Part shown: positions 18,201-25,836 of the stretch, in pieces
Numbering within the stretch: the first letter of the stretch is position 1
Layout of the letters: each line of letters starts with the position of its first letter
Notes under the pieces: generated by a model
What the model saw: the letters and a program-made list of their open reading frames with translations, nothing else
Told to the model about the DNA's origin: nothing
Databases searched by the model: none
Translations under genes and position numbers: made by a program
Assembly: GCA_017559985.1 (NCBI GenBank)
Contig: JAFYPW010000028.1
Coordinates: 1-50,735 of the forward strand
DNA length: 50,735 nucleotides
DNA from: Oscillospiraceae bacterium
Lineage (GTDB): Bacteria; Bacillota; Clostridia; Oscillospirales; JAAYXM01
Reading direction: 5' to 3'

Positions 18201-18913
18201 CTGAAATAATCGTAATAAACAACCTCTCATCTGACGGCATCCGTGCAAGTGTTGAAAAGTTTGCAAATGAACTCAAAAAAGCACAGATGGTCTTCGTTCC
18301 GGGCGGTTTCTCCGGCGGTGATGAACCTGACGGTAGCGGTAAGTTCATAACTGCGTTTTTCAGAAACGCGGCAATTAAGGACGGCGTAACAGAGCTTTTG
18401 GAAAAACGCGACGGTCTTATGTGCGGTATCTGCAACGGTTTCCAGGCACTTATAAAGCTCGGTCTTGTTCCGTATGGCAAGATTATCGATACAGACGAAA
18501 ATTGCCCGACACTTACATTCAATACAATAGCACGACATCAGTCGAGAATTGTTCGTACAAGAATTGCGTCGAACAAGTCGCCGTGGCTTGCGCTCACAAA
18601 TGTCGGCGATGTTTACACCGTTCCGATTTCACACGGCGAAGGCAGATTCCTTGCAGATGAAAAGCTTATTCGTGAGCTTGCTGCAAACGGGCAGATTGCA
18701 ACACAGTATGTAGACCTTGAAGATAACGCAACAAGCGATGTTCATTTCAATCCAAACGACTCTATGTATGCAATAGAAGGTATCACATCTCCTGACGGAA
18801 GAGTCTTTGGTAAGATGGGACACAGTGAGCGTGTAGGCAATGGGCTTTATAAGAACGTTCCGGGTAACTATGATATCCGTATGTTTGAGGCGGCAGTCCG
18901 TTATTTCAAATAA
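15221..18913 (+). CDS. purL: FGAM synthase PurL, single-chain with fused glutaminase
   Basis: This 1230-residue protein makes FGAM from FGAR, glutamine and ATP. It carries an N-terminal domain, the duplicated ATP-binding synthase core (DTYWSDHCRHTTF near residue 220, NETHNHPTEIEPFGGAATCIGG near 315), and a C-terminal glutaminase from about residue 970. The glutaminase is intact, with the nucleophile in CGICNGFQALIKLG (about 1067) and the His/Glu pair in MGHSER (about 1200). This contrasts with the PurF-like protein of the same operon. The large single-chain form replaces separate PurS/PurQ/PurL and is common in Clostridia. It starts three bases after purD. Confidence 0.97.
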   Translation: MVFRVYVEKKEELANEAHALLSDVRNLLGIKSLTKVRVLNRYDAENITEELFEYAKKTVFSEPQLDIVTDDINMCCDACVFAVEFLPGQFDQRADSAAQCIQIISQGDRPTVRTAKVYVLYGALSDAEISEIKKYVINPVEAREASLAKPETLATEYEIPTEVRTLDGFIEFDRKGLEAFVSEYGLAMDADDIEFCQGYFKKEGRNPTITEIRMIDTYWSDHCRHTTFLTVIDDVKFEDELLQKTYDEYIEVRRELGRTKSICLMDLATVAVKYLRKNGELEKLDESEEINACTVKIDVEVDGKVEPWLLLFKNETHNHPTEIEPFGGAATCIGGAIRDPLSGRSYVYGAMRVTGAADPLKPVSETIKGKLPQRKIVTTAAAGYSSYGNQIGLATGIVDEIYHEGYAAKRMEIGAVIAAAPQENVRRERPAPGDIVILLGGSTGRDGCGGATGSSKSHTATSLETCGAEVQKGNAPEERKLQRLFRNAEASKMIKRCNDFGAGGVSVAIGELADGLEINLNAVPKKYEGLDGTELAISESQERMAVVVEAKDVDGFLALAKSENLQAFPVATVTELPRLVMYWNDKKIVDISREFLNSNGADKHISITAAKPGLSEQKISGGFAENYKKIADDLNICSKRGLSERFDSTIGAGTVLMPFGGKNQLTPIQAMVQKISVEKKHTDNCSFMSWGYNPFITEQSPYHGAYMAVVESVCKLIATGAEFKDVYLTFQEYFERLGRDSKRWGKPLSALLGAFKAQKELRIGAIGGKDSMSGSFEDLDVPPTLVSFAVTCGKVSDVVSPEFKKAGNRVVVISPEFDENNLPKTGSLLAVFDKVTALIRSGKAVACYTPGIGGIAEAVMKMSFGNMLGVEFEGDVTVAELFKYSYASFVLEVTEPVDGAKLLGTVTEAGKLTLGKETVCLKELLGIYEDKLESVFGCNIEDRKTPMENFSFEASGWSAPAIRTAKPKVLIPAFPGTNCEYDSAKAVRDAGAEPEIIVINNLSSDGIRASVEKFANELKKAQMVFVPGGFSGGDEPDGSGKFITAFFRNAAIKDGVTELLEKRDGLMCGICNGFQALIKLGLVPYGKIIDTDENCPTLTFNTIARHQSRIVRTRIASNKSPWLALTNVGDVYTVPISHGEGRFLADEKLIRELAANGQIATQYVDLEDNATSDVHFNPNDSMYAIEGITSPDGRVFGKMGHSERVGNGLYKNVPGNYDIRMFEAAVRYFK

Positions 18914-18934
18914 CCGTTAAAGGGAGCGATTGTT

Positions 18935-20610
18935 GTGGCATATAAAACAGATATAGAGATTGCGCAGAGCTGTGAGATGCGTCCGATATTCGAGATTGCA
19001 GAGAAGGCTCATCTTGACGAAAAATACATTGAGCAATACGGAAGATATAAGGCAAAGGTTGATTTGTCCCTTCTTTCTGAAACTAAAAGAAAAGACGGCA
19101 AGCTTATTCTTGTTACAGCTATAACACCAACACCTGCCGGTGAAGGCAAAACAACAACAACAATCGGTCTTGCTGACGGCCTTTCAAGGATTGGCAAAGA
19201 TGTAACCGTTGCGCTCCGCGAGCCGTCTCTCGGTCCTGTTTTTGGAGTTAAGGGCGGCGCAGCGGGCGGAGGATATGCACAGGTCGTTCCGATGGAGGAT
19301 ATAAACCTGCATTTCACGGGTGACTTTCACGCGATAGGCGCGGCAAACAACCTCCTTGCAGCGATGCTTGATAACCATATTCAGCAGGGAAATGCGCTTG
19401 GAATTGATGTCAGAAAAATCACATGGAAGCGCTGTGTTGATATGAACGACCGTCAACTTCGCAACATAGCCTGCGGACTGGGCGGAGCTAAAAACGGCGT
19501 GCCGCGCGAGGATGGGTTTGATATAACCGTTGCGAGTGAGATTATGGCTATTCTCTGCCTTGCAACGTCGATAACAGACCTAAAAGAACGTCTTGCGAGA
19601 ATAATTGTCGGATACACATATGACGATAAGCCCGTAACCTGTGGCGAGATAAATGCACACGGTGCAATGACGGCACTTTTAAAAGATGCGCTCAAACCAA
19701 ACCTCGTGCAGACTCTTGAAGGTACACCTGCATTTGTCCACGGCGGTCCGTTTGCCAATATCGCACACGGCTGCAACTCTGTTATGGCAACGAGAATGGC
19801 TCTTAAAATGGGTGACTATACAGTTACTGAGGCAGGTTTTGGTGCAGACCTCGGTGCTGAAAAGTTCCTTGATATCAAGTGTCGTGTTGCGGGGATTACT
19901 CCGAGCGCGGTAGTTGTTGTTGCTACGGTAAGAGCGCTTAAAATGCACGGCGGAAGAGCAAAGAACGAGCTTTCCGAGGAAGATATTCCTGCGCTTGAAA
20001 AGGGCATACCTAACCTTTTGAGACACGTTTCCAATATCAAGAATGTTTATAAGCTCCCGTGTGTTGTTGCGGTCAACCGTTCCCGACAGATACGGATAAT
20101 GAGATTGACTTCATAATTAAGAAATGCCGCGAGCTTGGTGTAAACACCGTGCTCTCGACCGTCTGGGCAGACGGAGGCAAGGGCGGCGAGGCTCTTGCAC
20201 GCGAGGTTGTCCGCCTCTGCGAAGAAGAAAAGGGTGATTTCACATTCAGCTATGAGCTTGAATCTTCTGTTGAAGAGAAGATTCAAGCAGTCGTGAAGAA
20301 AGTGTATGGCGGCGATGGGATTTCAGTTCTTCCTGCTGCAAAGAAGCAGATAGAAACGATAGAAAAGCTCGGTCTCGGAAAGCTTCCGATATGTGTTGCC
20401 AAAACACAGTATAGCTTCTCCGATGACCCCACAAAGCTCGGAGCCCCCGAAGGCTTTACCGTTACAATCAAGAATGTAAAGGTTTCAGCAGGTGCAGGCT
20501 TTATAGTTGTGCTCACGGGTGATATTATGACGATGCCCGGGCTTCCGAAAGTTCCCGCCGCAGAAAAAATAGACGTAGACGAGAACGGAAAAATAACAGG
20601 CTTATTCTAA
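18935..20610 (+). pseudogene. fhs: Formate--tetrahydrofolate ligase Fhs, interrupted by a one-base frameshift
   Basis: Fhs makes 10-formyl-THF from formate, THF and ATP. The first part (GTG 18935 to 20116) carries the P-loop [12 protein letters not shown] near residue 66 and the signature [19 protein letters not shown]. The frame breaks at about 20078-20085. The sequence CGTTCCCG should encode Arg-Phe-Pro, but one T of CGTTTCCCG is missing; downstream the reading continues in another frame as [11 protein letters not shown] to the normal C-terminus at 20610. With one base restored the protein would be 558 residues, full length. Nothing else is decayed, so a sequencing or assembly error in a short T-run is the likeliest cause, with a recent real mutation second. 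No slippery signal is seen. It ends the operon and would supply the formyl donor for PurN and AICAR formyltransferase. Confidence 0.9.
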
Positions 20611-20652
20611 ATAATAAAAACAACCTACCGTAACGCAGGTTGTTTTTATTAT
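20611..20652. terminator. Bidirectional terminator between fhs and spoIIR
   Basis: ATAATAAAAACAACCT (20611-20626) pairs perfectly with AGGTTGTTTTTATTAT (20637-20652). The T-rich arm serves fhs and the A-rich arm serves spoIIR on the opposite strand. Confidence 0.9.
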
Positions 20653-21236
20653 AATACATGATCTAAAATTTCAAGTAGCTTAAATTTAAATTCCGTTTTT
20701 TCGGAGGTTATAAACTTTGCCTCTTTTTCTGAAAGACCAAAGCTTTCAAATTCTTCAACGCTCTCTGCGGCGGAAACGCAAAGCGGAGGAAAAAGAACAC
20801 GCCACCAGTTCTTCCCGGAGGCTTTGCCAAGCTTGATTTTGAGCGCTTCGTATCTTCCTGCGGGAAGCGTGAAGGTCTCATATTCTCTTGTGGGGAAGTG
20901 GCTTTGGGAAAGTTCGGCTTTTGCACTGTAAAGCAAATCTTCTTTACGACATATTTCGTTTGCGATATCTTCAAAAAGACCGAGGTTTTCGTAAATTACA
21001 GTGCGTGTTTCGGAAATATCAGCGCAGTCACGGGTGAGTTTTTCCATTTTTGAAAGCACGGCATCGCGGACTTTAAGTTTTGTCGCCTGGTCCGCTTCTG
21101 AGTCTGAGTGTGCAATTATGTGAAGTCTTATCATTTTTTTTGAAAGATTGTCCTGTGTTTCTGCGGCAAGGGCCGCGGTGAGGACAGAAAAGATGAGACC
21201 TAAAAGTAAAGCTGTCTCAAAAATGTGTTTCTTCAT
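20649..21236 (-). CDS. spoIIR: Stage II sporulation protein R
   Basis: SpoIIR is a secreted forespore signal that triggers SpoIIGA to process pro-sigma-E in the mother cell. The 195-residue product has a Lys-Lys N-terminus and a hydrophobic signal segment (about residues 6-24). The family motifs IRLHIIAHSDSEADQATKLKVRD and GKNWWRVLFPPLC follow. GGAGG precedes the ATG on the minus strand. Its presence is good evidence that the organism forms endospores. Its end overlaps the shared terminator with fhs. Confidence 0.95.
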   Translation of the reverse strand: MKKHIFETALLLGLIFSVLTAALAAETQDNLSKKMIRLHIIAHSDSEADQATKLKVRDAVLSKMEKLTRDCADISETRTVIYENLGLFEDIANEICRKEDLLYSAKAELSQSHFPTREYETFTLPAGRYEALKIKLGKASGKNWWRVLFPPLCVSAAESVEEFESFGLSEKEAKFITSEKTEFKFKLLEILDHVL

Positions 21237-21299
21237 AAAAAACCTCCGTCAAAAAGCTTACACAGGCTTTATTGACGGAGATTCGTTTTTTTATACATA

Positions 21300-21995
21300 T
21301 TATTTTTTTATGTCGCCATTGAGAAAATCAATCGTGCGCTCAACGGAAGTTTTTGCTTCGCCGAGGGGAATGTCACGGAACATATAATTATAGCTGTTGC
21401 AGAACTTTGTGACATCCTCTGAAAGAGAATTGAGAATCTTGCGCGTTGCAAAGAAATGGTCTTCACAGAAGGCAGAATAATTTCGCTTTGAAATAAGTTT
21501 TTTTGCCGTATGGCAGAGAAGAGCGAGGTGTTTCGGACAGAAATATTCCTGCTTCCGTGTTTTTTTGCGAAATTCTTCGTTGCTTTCCCAGATATAAATT
21601 ATGTTTTTAACAAAAAGCGAGAGCTTTTCCTCAACCCTCTTGCAAATAAAGCAACCGTCAGAGGCGGTTCTGAGCTTGTCAGCAATTTTTTCAAATTCTT
21701 TTTTTGAGATATGCTTTGTGTCTTTGACAACTCCGTCCTGCAAAAGATCTGCAAGATAGCTTTGAAGCATAAGTGCAAGGCTTAAACGGTTTTTCATTTC
21801 AAGCATTTCTGAAAAATGACGCGGACAGAAACCCACCTCGTTTGTCATTATGCGCACATCCGGCTCCATCATCGCAGCACCCATAACATATTCGCGCGCC
21901 TCTGTGTCGAGCTTGTTTTCGAGCCTGCACACAGGGCAGCCGCACTTTACATCGTAAGCATCATTTATGGGTATTGTATAAATGACTTCTTTCAT
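21300..21995 (-). CDS. DUF6062-like cysteine-rich protein
   Basis: This 231-residue protein of unknown function resembles the DUF6062 family of Clostridia. It contains two similar cysteine modules. The first has CPVC near residue 20 and FCPRHF about 40 residues later. The second has CFIC near residue 120 and FCPKHL about 40-45 residues later. This suggests an internal duplication, with each half binding a metal ion; that is inference. I chose the ATG at 21995 (reading MKEVIYTIP), preceded by GGAGGA; the frame stays open upstream but lacks family-like sequence or a ribosome binding site. It is divergent from the glycosylase gene. Confidence 0.75.
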   Translation of the reverse strand: MKEVIYTIPINDAYDVKCGCPVCRLENKLDTEAREYVMGAAMMEPDVRIMTNEVGFCPRHFSEMLEMKNRLSLALMLQSYLADLLQDGVVKDTKHISKKEFEKIADKLRTASDGCFICKRVEEKLSLFVKNIIYIWESNEEFRKKTRKQEYFCPKHLALLCHTAKKLISKRNYSAFCEDHFFATRKILNSLSEDVTKFCNSYNYMFRDIPLGEAKTSVERTIDFLNGDIKK

Positions 21996-22078
21996 ATTGT
22001 TCCTCCGCGAAAAATGTAGTATAATATATTCTATCAGCAATAAAGCATTTGTCAACCAAAATAAAACGGAGAATGGAT

Positions 22079-22906
22079 ATGACGAATATAAAAACTGTTT
22101 CAATTGAAAATTCAGAAGATTTTTCACCGGCCGCAATTTTTGAATGCGGACAGGCGTTTCGCTGGAATACGGATGAATCAGGTAAATATATTGGCGTTGC
22201 ATTTGGTGCTCCCGCGTGTGTGTGGGAGGAAGATGGGGTAGGGTATATACAATGCCGTGAAAACGATTATGAACGCATCTGGCACAAATATTTTGACCTT
22301 GACCGAGATTATGCAAAGCTCAGAGGTGAAATAAGCAAGGAAAAAGCGCTCGTGTCAGCGTGTGAGTTTGGCAAAGGTATACGCATACTCAACCAGGAAC
22401 CGTGGGAAGCACTTTGTTCTTTTATAATTTCGCAGTGCAATAACATTCCGAGGATTAAGGGTATCGTTGAAAAGCTGTGTGTAATGTGCGGGAATACGGT
22501 GGAGTTTCTTGGGAATACATACTACACTTTTCCGGAACCTGAATTGGTGGCGGGGCTATCTTCAAAGGAGCTTGAAACACTGCGGGCGGGATATCGTGCG
22601 GCGTATGTTTCGGAGGCTGCAAAGAGCATTGCAAGCGGCAAACTCGACCTTTCGGATATAATGTCGAAGCCGACGGAAGAGGCAAAGCGGGAGCTTTTAA
22701 AAATCAATGGTGTAGGAGAAAAGGTAGCGAGTTGTACGTTGCTTTTCGGGATGTCAAAACTCGACGCGTTTCCTGTTGATGTGTGGATGAAACGCGCGAT
22801 AGAAGAGTTTTTCGGCGAAAAAAAGTTTGATTACAGGCGCTTTGGCGGATATGCGGGACTTGCCCAGCAGTATATGTTTCATTATATGCGTAACGGAAAC
22901 AGGTAA
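22079..22906 (+). CDS. OGG-type 8-oxoguanine DNA glycosylase (HhH-GPD family)
   Basis: This 275-residue DNA-repair enzyme combines an N-terminal OGG domain (ECGQAFRWN near residue 22) with a helix-hairpin-helix glycosylase domain. The catalytic lysine lies in INGVGEKVASC (about residue 215) and the catalytic aspartate in DAFPVDVW about 20 residues later. This matches eukaryotic-type OGG1 as found in Clostridia, which removes 8-oxoguanine and has lyase activity. ATG 22079 is chosen because GGAG lies seven bases upstream. In-frame ATG 22073 is only one base from that site. It is transcribed toward pyrH with an 80-base gap. Confidence 0.9.
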   Translation: MTNIKTVSIENSEDFSPAAIFECGQAFRWNTDESGKYIGVAFGAPACVWEEDGVGYIQCRENDYERIWHKYFDLDRDYAKLRGEISKEKALVSACEFGKGIRILNQEPWEALCSFIISQCNNIPRIKGIVEKLCVMCGNTVEFLGNTYYTFPEPELVAGLSSKELETLRAGYRAAYVSEAAKSIASGKLDLSDIMSKPTEEAKRELLKINGVGEKVASCTLLFGMSKLDAFPVDVWMKRAIEEFFGEKKFDYRRFGGYAGLAQQYMFHYMRNGNR

Positions 22907-22986
22907 TATGTTGAAAAATAACTGGACATTTTGATAAAAAAATATTATTATATATAAAGAGAAATTAATATCGGGAGGGACAGGAT

Positions 22987-23709
22987 TTGGGTAATGTAAA
23001 ATATAAGCGCATCCTGCTTAAACTCAGCGGAGAGGCGCTTGCAGGAGACAAGAAAACAGGACTTGATTTTAACGTTATAAAATCTGTATGTGCAACAGTT
23101 AAAGAATGTGTTGAGTTGGGCGTACAGGTTGGAATTGTTGTTGGCGGCGGAAACTTCTGGCGCGGAGTCAAGGATGGCGGCGGGCATATGGACAGAACGC
23201 GTGCAGACCATATGGGAATGCTTGCAACAACAATAAACTCACTTGCTGTTGCTGATGTGCTTGAACAGATGGAGGTTCCCGTCAGAGTTCAGACTGCAGT
23301 TGAGATGCGCGCTTTTGCAGAGCCGTATGTAAGAAACCGTGCAATCCGTCACCTTGAAAAGGGGAGAGTTGTAATATTCGGTTGCGGAACAGGTAACCCC
23401 TTCTTTTCAACAGATACAGCAGCCGTTCTCCGTGCAGCGGAGATGGACGCTGAGGTTATTATGAAGGCGACGAATGTCGACGGTGTTTATGACTGTGACC
23501 CGCAGAAGAACGCAAATGCTATTAAATTTGACGAGCTTACATATGATGAGGTTCTTGCACGTCATCTCAACGTTATGGATACAACAGCAACTTCTCTCTC
23601 GATGGATAACGATATTCCGATAATAGTATTCTCACTTAAAGAATGTGAAAACATCAAACGGGTAGTACTCGGTGAAAAAATAGGAACAGTAGTAAGAAAG
23701 GAAGATTGA
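22987..23709 (+). CDS. pyrH: UMP kinase PyrH
   Basis: PyrH phosphorylates UMP to UDP. The 240-residue product shows [13 protein letters not shown] at the start, VGGGNFWRG near residue 55, [13 protein letters not shown] near residue 135 and the C-terminal [11 protein letters not shown]. It starts with TTG, eight bases after GGGAGG. It opens the pyrH-frr-uppS-cdsA-dxr-rseP-ispG-polC run. In many relatives rpsB and tsf precede it, but here the glycosylase gene does. Confidence 0.96.
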   Translation: MGNVKYKRILLKLSGEALAGDKKTGLDFNVIKSVCATVKECVELGVQVGIVVGGGNFWRGVKDGGGHMDRTRADHMGMLATTINSLAVADVLEQMEVPVRVQTAVEMRAFAEPYVRNRAIRHLEKGRVVIFGCGTGNPFFSTDTAAVLRAAEMDAEVIMKATNVDGVYDCDPQKNANAIKFDELTYDEVLARHLNVMDTTATSLSMDNDIPIIVFSLKECENIKRVVLGEKIGTVVRKED

Positions 23710-23711
23710 TT

Positions 23712-24266
23712 ATGAGACCTGAAATTAAAGAATTTGACGAAAAGATGCAAAAGAGCGTTTCTGTTGTGGCAGAGGAATTTTCTGCTGTCCGCGCAGGACG
23801 TGCAAACCCTGCCGTTCGCGATAAAATAACAGTTGATTATTACGGCACACCAACACCCATTCCGCAGGTTGGTTCGGTTTCCGTTCCGGAGCCGCGCGTG
23901 CTCCTTATCCAGCCGTGGGATGCTTCTATCCTCAAAGCTGTTGAAAAGGCAATTCTTTCATCAGACCTCGGTATTAACCCGGCAAATGACGGCAAGTGCA
24001 TCCGTCTTGCTTTCCCGCAGCTTACGGAAGAGCGTCGCCGTGACCTTATTAAGCAGATCAAGAAGATCGGTGAGGATGGCAAGGTCGCAGTAAGAAACAT
24101 CCGCCGTGATGCTTTGGATAAGTTCAAGGCTATGAAGAAGAAGTCGGAAATCACAGAGGATGACCTTAAAGGACTTGAAGACGATATCCAGAAAACAACA
24201 GATAAAAACTGCAAGGATATTGATGTGATGACAGAGAAAAAAGAGAAGGAGCTTCTCGAAATCTAA
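23712..24266 (+). CDS. frr: Ribosome recycling factor
   Basis: Frr works with EF-G to split ribosomes after termination. The 184-residue protein matches from VRAGRANPAV near residue 27 through YYGTPTPIPQ, IQPWDASILKAVEKAI and the C-terminal TDKNCKDID with a charged helical tail. ATG 23712 follows AAAGGAAG, part of which lies inside the end of pyrH; the genes are two bases apart. Confidence 0.97.
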   Translation: MRPEIKEFDEKMQKSVSVVAEEFSAVRAGRANPAVRDKITVDYYGTPTPIPQVGSVSVPEPRVLLIQPWDASILKAVEKAILSSDLGINPANDGKCIRLAFPQLTEERRRDLIKQIKKIGEDGKVAVRNIRRDALDKFKAMKKKSEITEDDLKGLEDDIQKTTDKNCKDIDVMTEKKEKELLEI

Positions 24267-24280
24267 GGAGAGACTTCCTG

Positions 24281-25024
24281 ATGGGTATTTTTAAGAAAAA
24301 AAGTGAGGTGCAAGGCGTTGATTTTAACGCCTTGCCCGAGCATATTGCCATAATTCTTGACGGAAACGGGCGCTGGGCAAAACGCCGCGGTATGCCCCGT
24401 ACGGCAGGACACGCCGTCGGCAGCGAAAATTTCCGAAAGATAGCAACGTATTGTAACGACATAGGCATAAAATATCTCACGGTATATGCTTTTTCCACAG
24501 AAAACTGGAAAAGACCTGAGGATGAGGTTTCAACCATAATGTCGCTTCTTGAAAAGTATATTCTTGAAGCGATTGAAGAGGTTACAAAGAAAAACCTTCG
24601 CCTTCGTTTCTGGGGCAGGCGCGACAACCTCAGCAAAAATATAATTGAGCTTATGGAAAAGGCTGAAAAGAAATCAGAAGAGATGACGGGAATGCAGGTA
24701 AATGTCTGCTTAAACTATGGTGCAAGAGATGAAATCACAGGCGCAGTGCAGAAAATTGCTTCCGGCGTTCTTGACGGCAGTATTGATGCGGCTTCAATTA
24801 CGGAAGAAACAATCGGCGAAAATCTCTATTCCTTCGGTGCGCCCGATCCGGATCTTCTGATCCGTCCGGGCGGAGAAATGAGGCTTTCAAACTTCCTTTT
24901 GTGGCAGCTTGCTTACAGCGAGATGTTCTTCTCGGATAAGCTGTGGCCTGAGTTTGACGAAAGAGAACTTGACCGCGCAATTATAGAATATCAGAAGCGA
25001 AACAGAAGATTTGGGGGTATATAA
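24281..25024 (+). CDS. uppS: Isoprenyl transferase (undecaprenyl diphosphate synthase)
   Basis: UppS builds the C55 lipid carrier for cell-wall synthesis by cis-condensation of isopentenyl diphosphate. The 247-residue product has the catalytic IILDGNGRWAKRRG near residue 26 and the C-terminal LLIRPGGEMRLSNFLLWQ with SEMFF. AAGGAGAG precedes the ATG. A perfect ten-base inverted repeat lies inside codons 10-19. It acts downstream of the isoprenoid genes dxr and ispG in the same run. Confidence 0.96.
   Translation: MGIFKKKSEVQGVDFNALPEHIAIILDGNGRWAKRRGMPRTAGHAVGSENFRKIATYCNDIGIKYLTVYAFSTENWKRPEDEVSTIMSLLEKYILEAIEEVTKKNLRLRFWGRRDNLSKNIIELMEKAEKKSEEMTGMQVNVCLNYGARDEITGAVQKIASGVLDGSIDAASITEETIGENLYSFGAPDPDLLIRPGGEMRLSNFLLWQLAYSEMFFSDKLWPEFDERELDRAIIEYQKRNRRFGGI
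24310..24335. repeat. Perfect 10-base inverted repeat within uppS
   Basis: GCAAGGCGTT and AACGCCTTGC flank a GATTTT loop, inside codons 10-19 of uppS. In RNA this gives a stable stem near the start of the coding region. Confidence 0.6.
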
Positions 25025-25026
25025 GT

Positions 25027-25836
25027 ATGCTTACTCGGATTATTTCTGCGATAGTTGCTATTGCAGTTTTTATAGGGGTGGTATATTTTTTGCCCCCTGT
25101 TTGTTTTACTTTAACGGTTGCGGCGGTTATGGCGATTGCGGCATATGAAATAACTCTTGGCAGCGGAATAGTAAGAAACAAGCCTCTTGGCATAATTTCG
25201 TGTGCTTTTGCCGCAATTGTTCCGCTGTTCATCGGTTTTCCGATGCTTGAAAAATATCTTTTTGCAGTTGCTTTTGCAGGACTTGTTTTGTTTTTCTGCG
25301 CCTGGCTTGCACAGTACGGAAAAGTGTCGCTTGTGATGGTGCTTTCATCGTTTTTTGGCGGAGTTGTTCTTCCGCTCCTTTTTTCTATGATTTTAAAAAT
25401 TCGCGCAGTACCTCACGGTGAGTTCTGGATTCTGTTTCCGTTTGTTGCAGCGTGGATGACTGATACCGGTGCATATTTTTCGGGCTTCTTTTTCGGAAAA
25501 CACAAGCTCTGTGAGAATATCAGCCCGAAAAAAACAGTCGAAGGCGCAATAGGCGGTACAGTGGTGTGCATTTTTTCGCTCATCGCTTTTGGTATGATAA
25601 TGGAGAAAAGCTTTGGTGCGGATATAAACATCACCTTACTTGCAATAGGTGCGCTTGTACTTTCTGTTCTTGCGCAGGTCGGCGATTTGTCATTTTCAAT
25701 TATAAAGCGCGAATATAATATCAAGGATTACGGCAAACTTATGCCGGGTCACGGCGGAGTTCTTGACCGCTTTGACAGCACGATGTTTACAATTCCTTTC
25801 TCATATATACTTCTGATAATTGGCGGTATCTTATAA
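25027..25836 (+). CDS. cdsA: Phosphatidate cytidylyltransferase CdsA
   Basis: CdsA makes CDP-diacylglycerol for phospholipid synthesis. The 269-residue product has about eight membrane segments and ends with the family signature KDYGKLMPGHGGVLDRFDS (about residues 235-253), which binds metal and substrate. The ATG is two bases after the uppS stop, and the stop codon overlaps the dxr start by one base. Confidence 0.95.
   Translation: MLTRIISAIVAIAVFIGVVYFLPPVCFTLTVAAVMAIAAYEITLGSGIVRNKPLGIISCAFAAIVPLFIGFPMLEKYLFAVAFAGLVLFFCAWLAQYGKVSLVMVLSSFFGGVVLPLLFSMILKIRAVPHGEFWILFPFVAAWMTDTGAYFSGFFFGKHKLCENISPKKTVEGAIGGTVVCIFSLIAFGMIMEKSFGADINITLLAIGALVLSVLAQVGDLSFSIIKREYNIKDYGKLMPGHGGVLDRFDSTMFTIPFSYILLIIGGIL

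Noticed and set aside
20072-20090. Programmed ribosomal frameshift in fhs
   Set aside because: There is no slippery heptamer, internal Shine-Dalgarno-like stimulator or stem at the right distance, so a sequence error or mutation is simpler.
20059-20610. The 3' part of fhs as a separate gene starting near 20059
   Set aside because: The first residues before the FPTDT motif are nonsense for the family and there is no ribosome binding site; it is the frameshifted end of fhs.
21996-22316. N-terminal extension of the DUF6062-like protein
   Set aside because: The extension runs through the divergent promoter region and into the opposite gene, has no family-like sequence, and a strong ribosome binding site marks the start at 21995.
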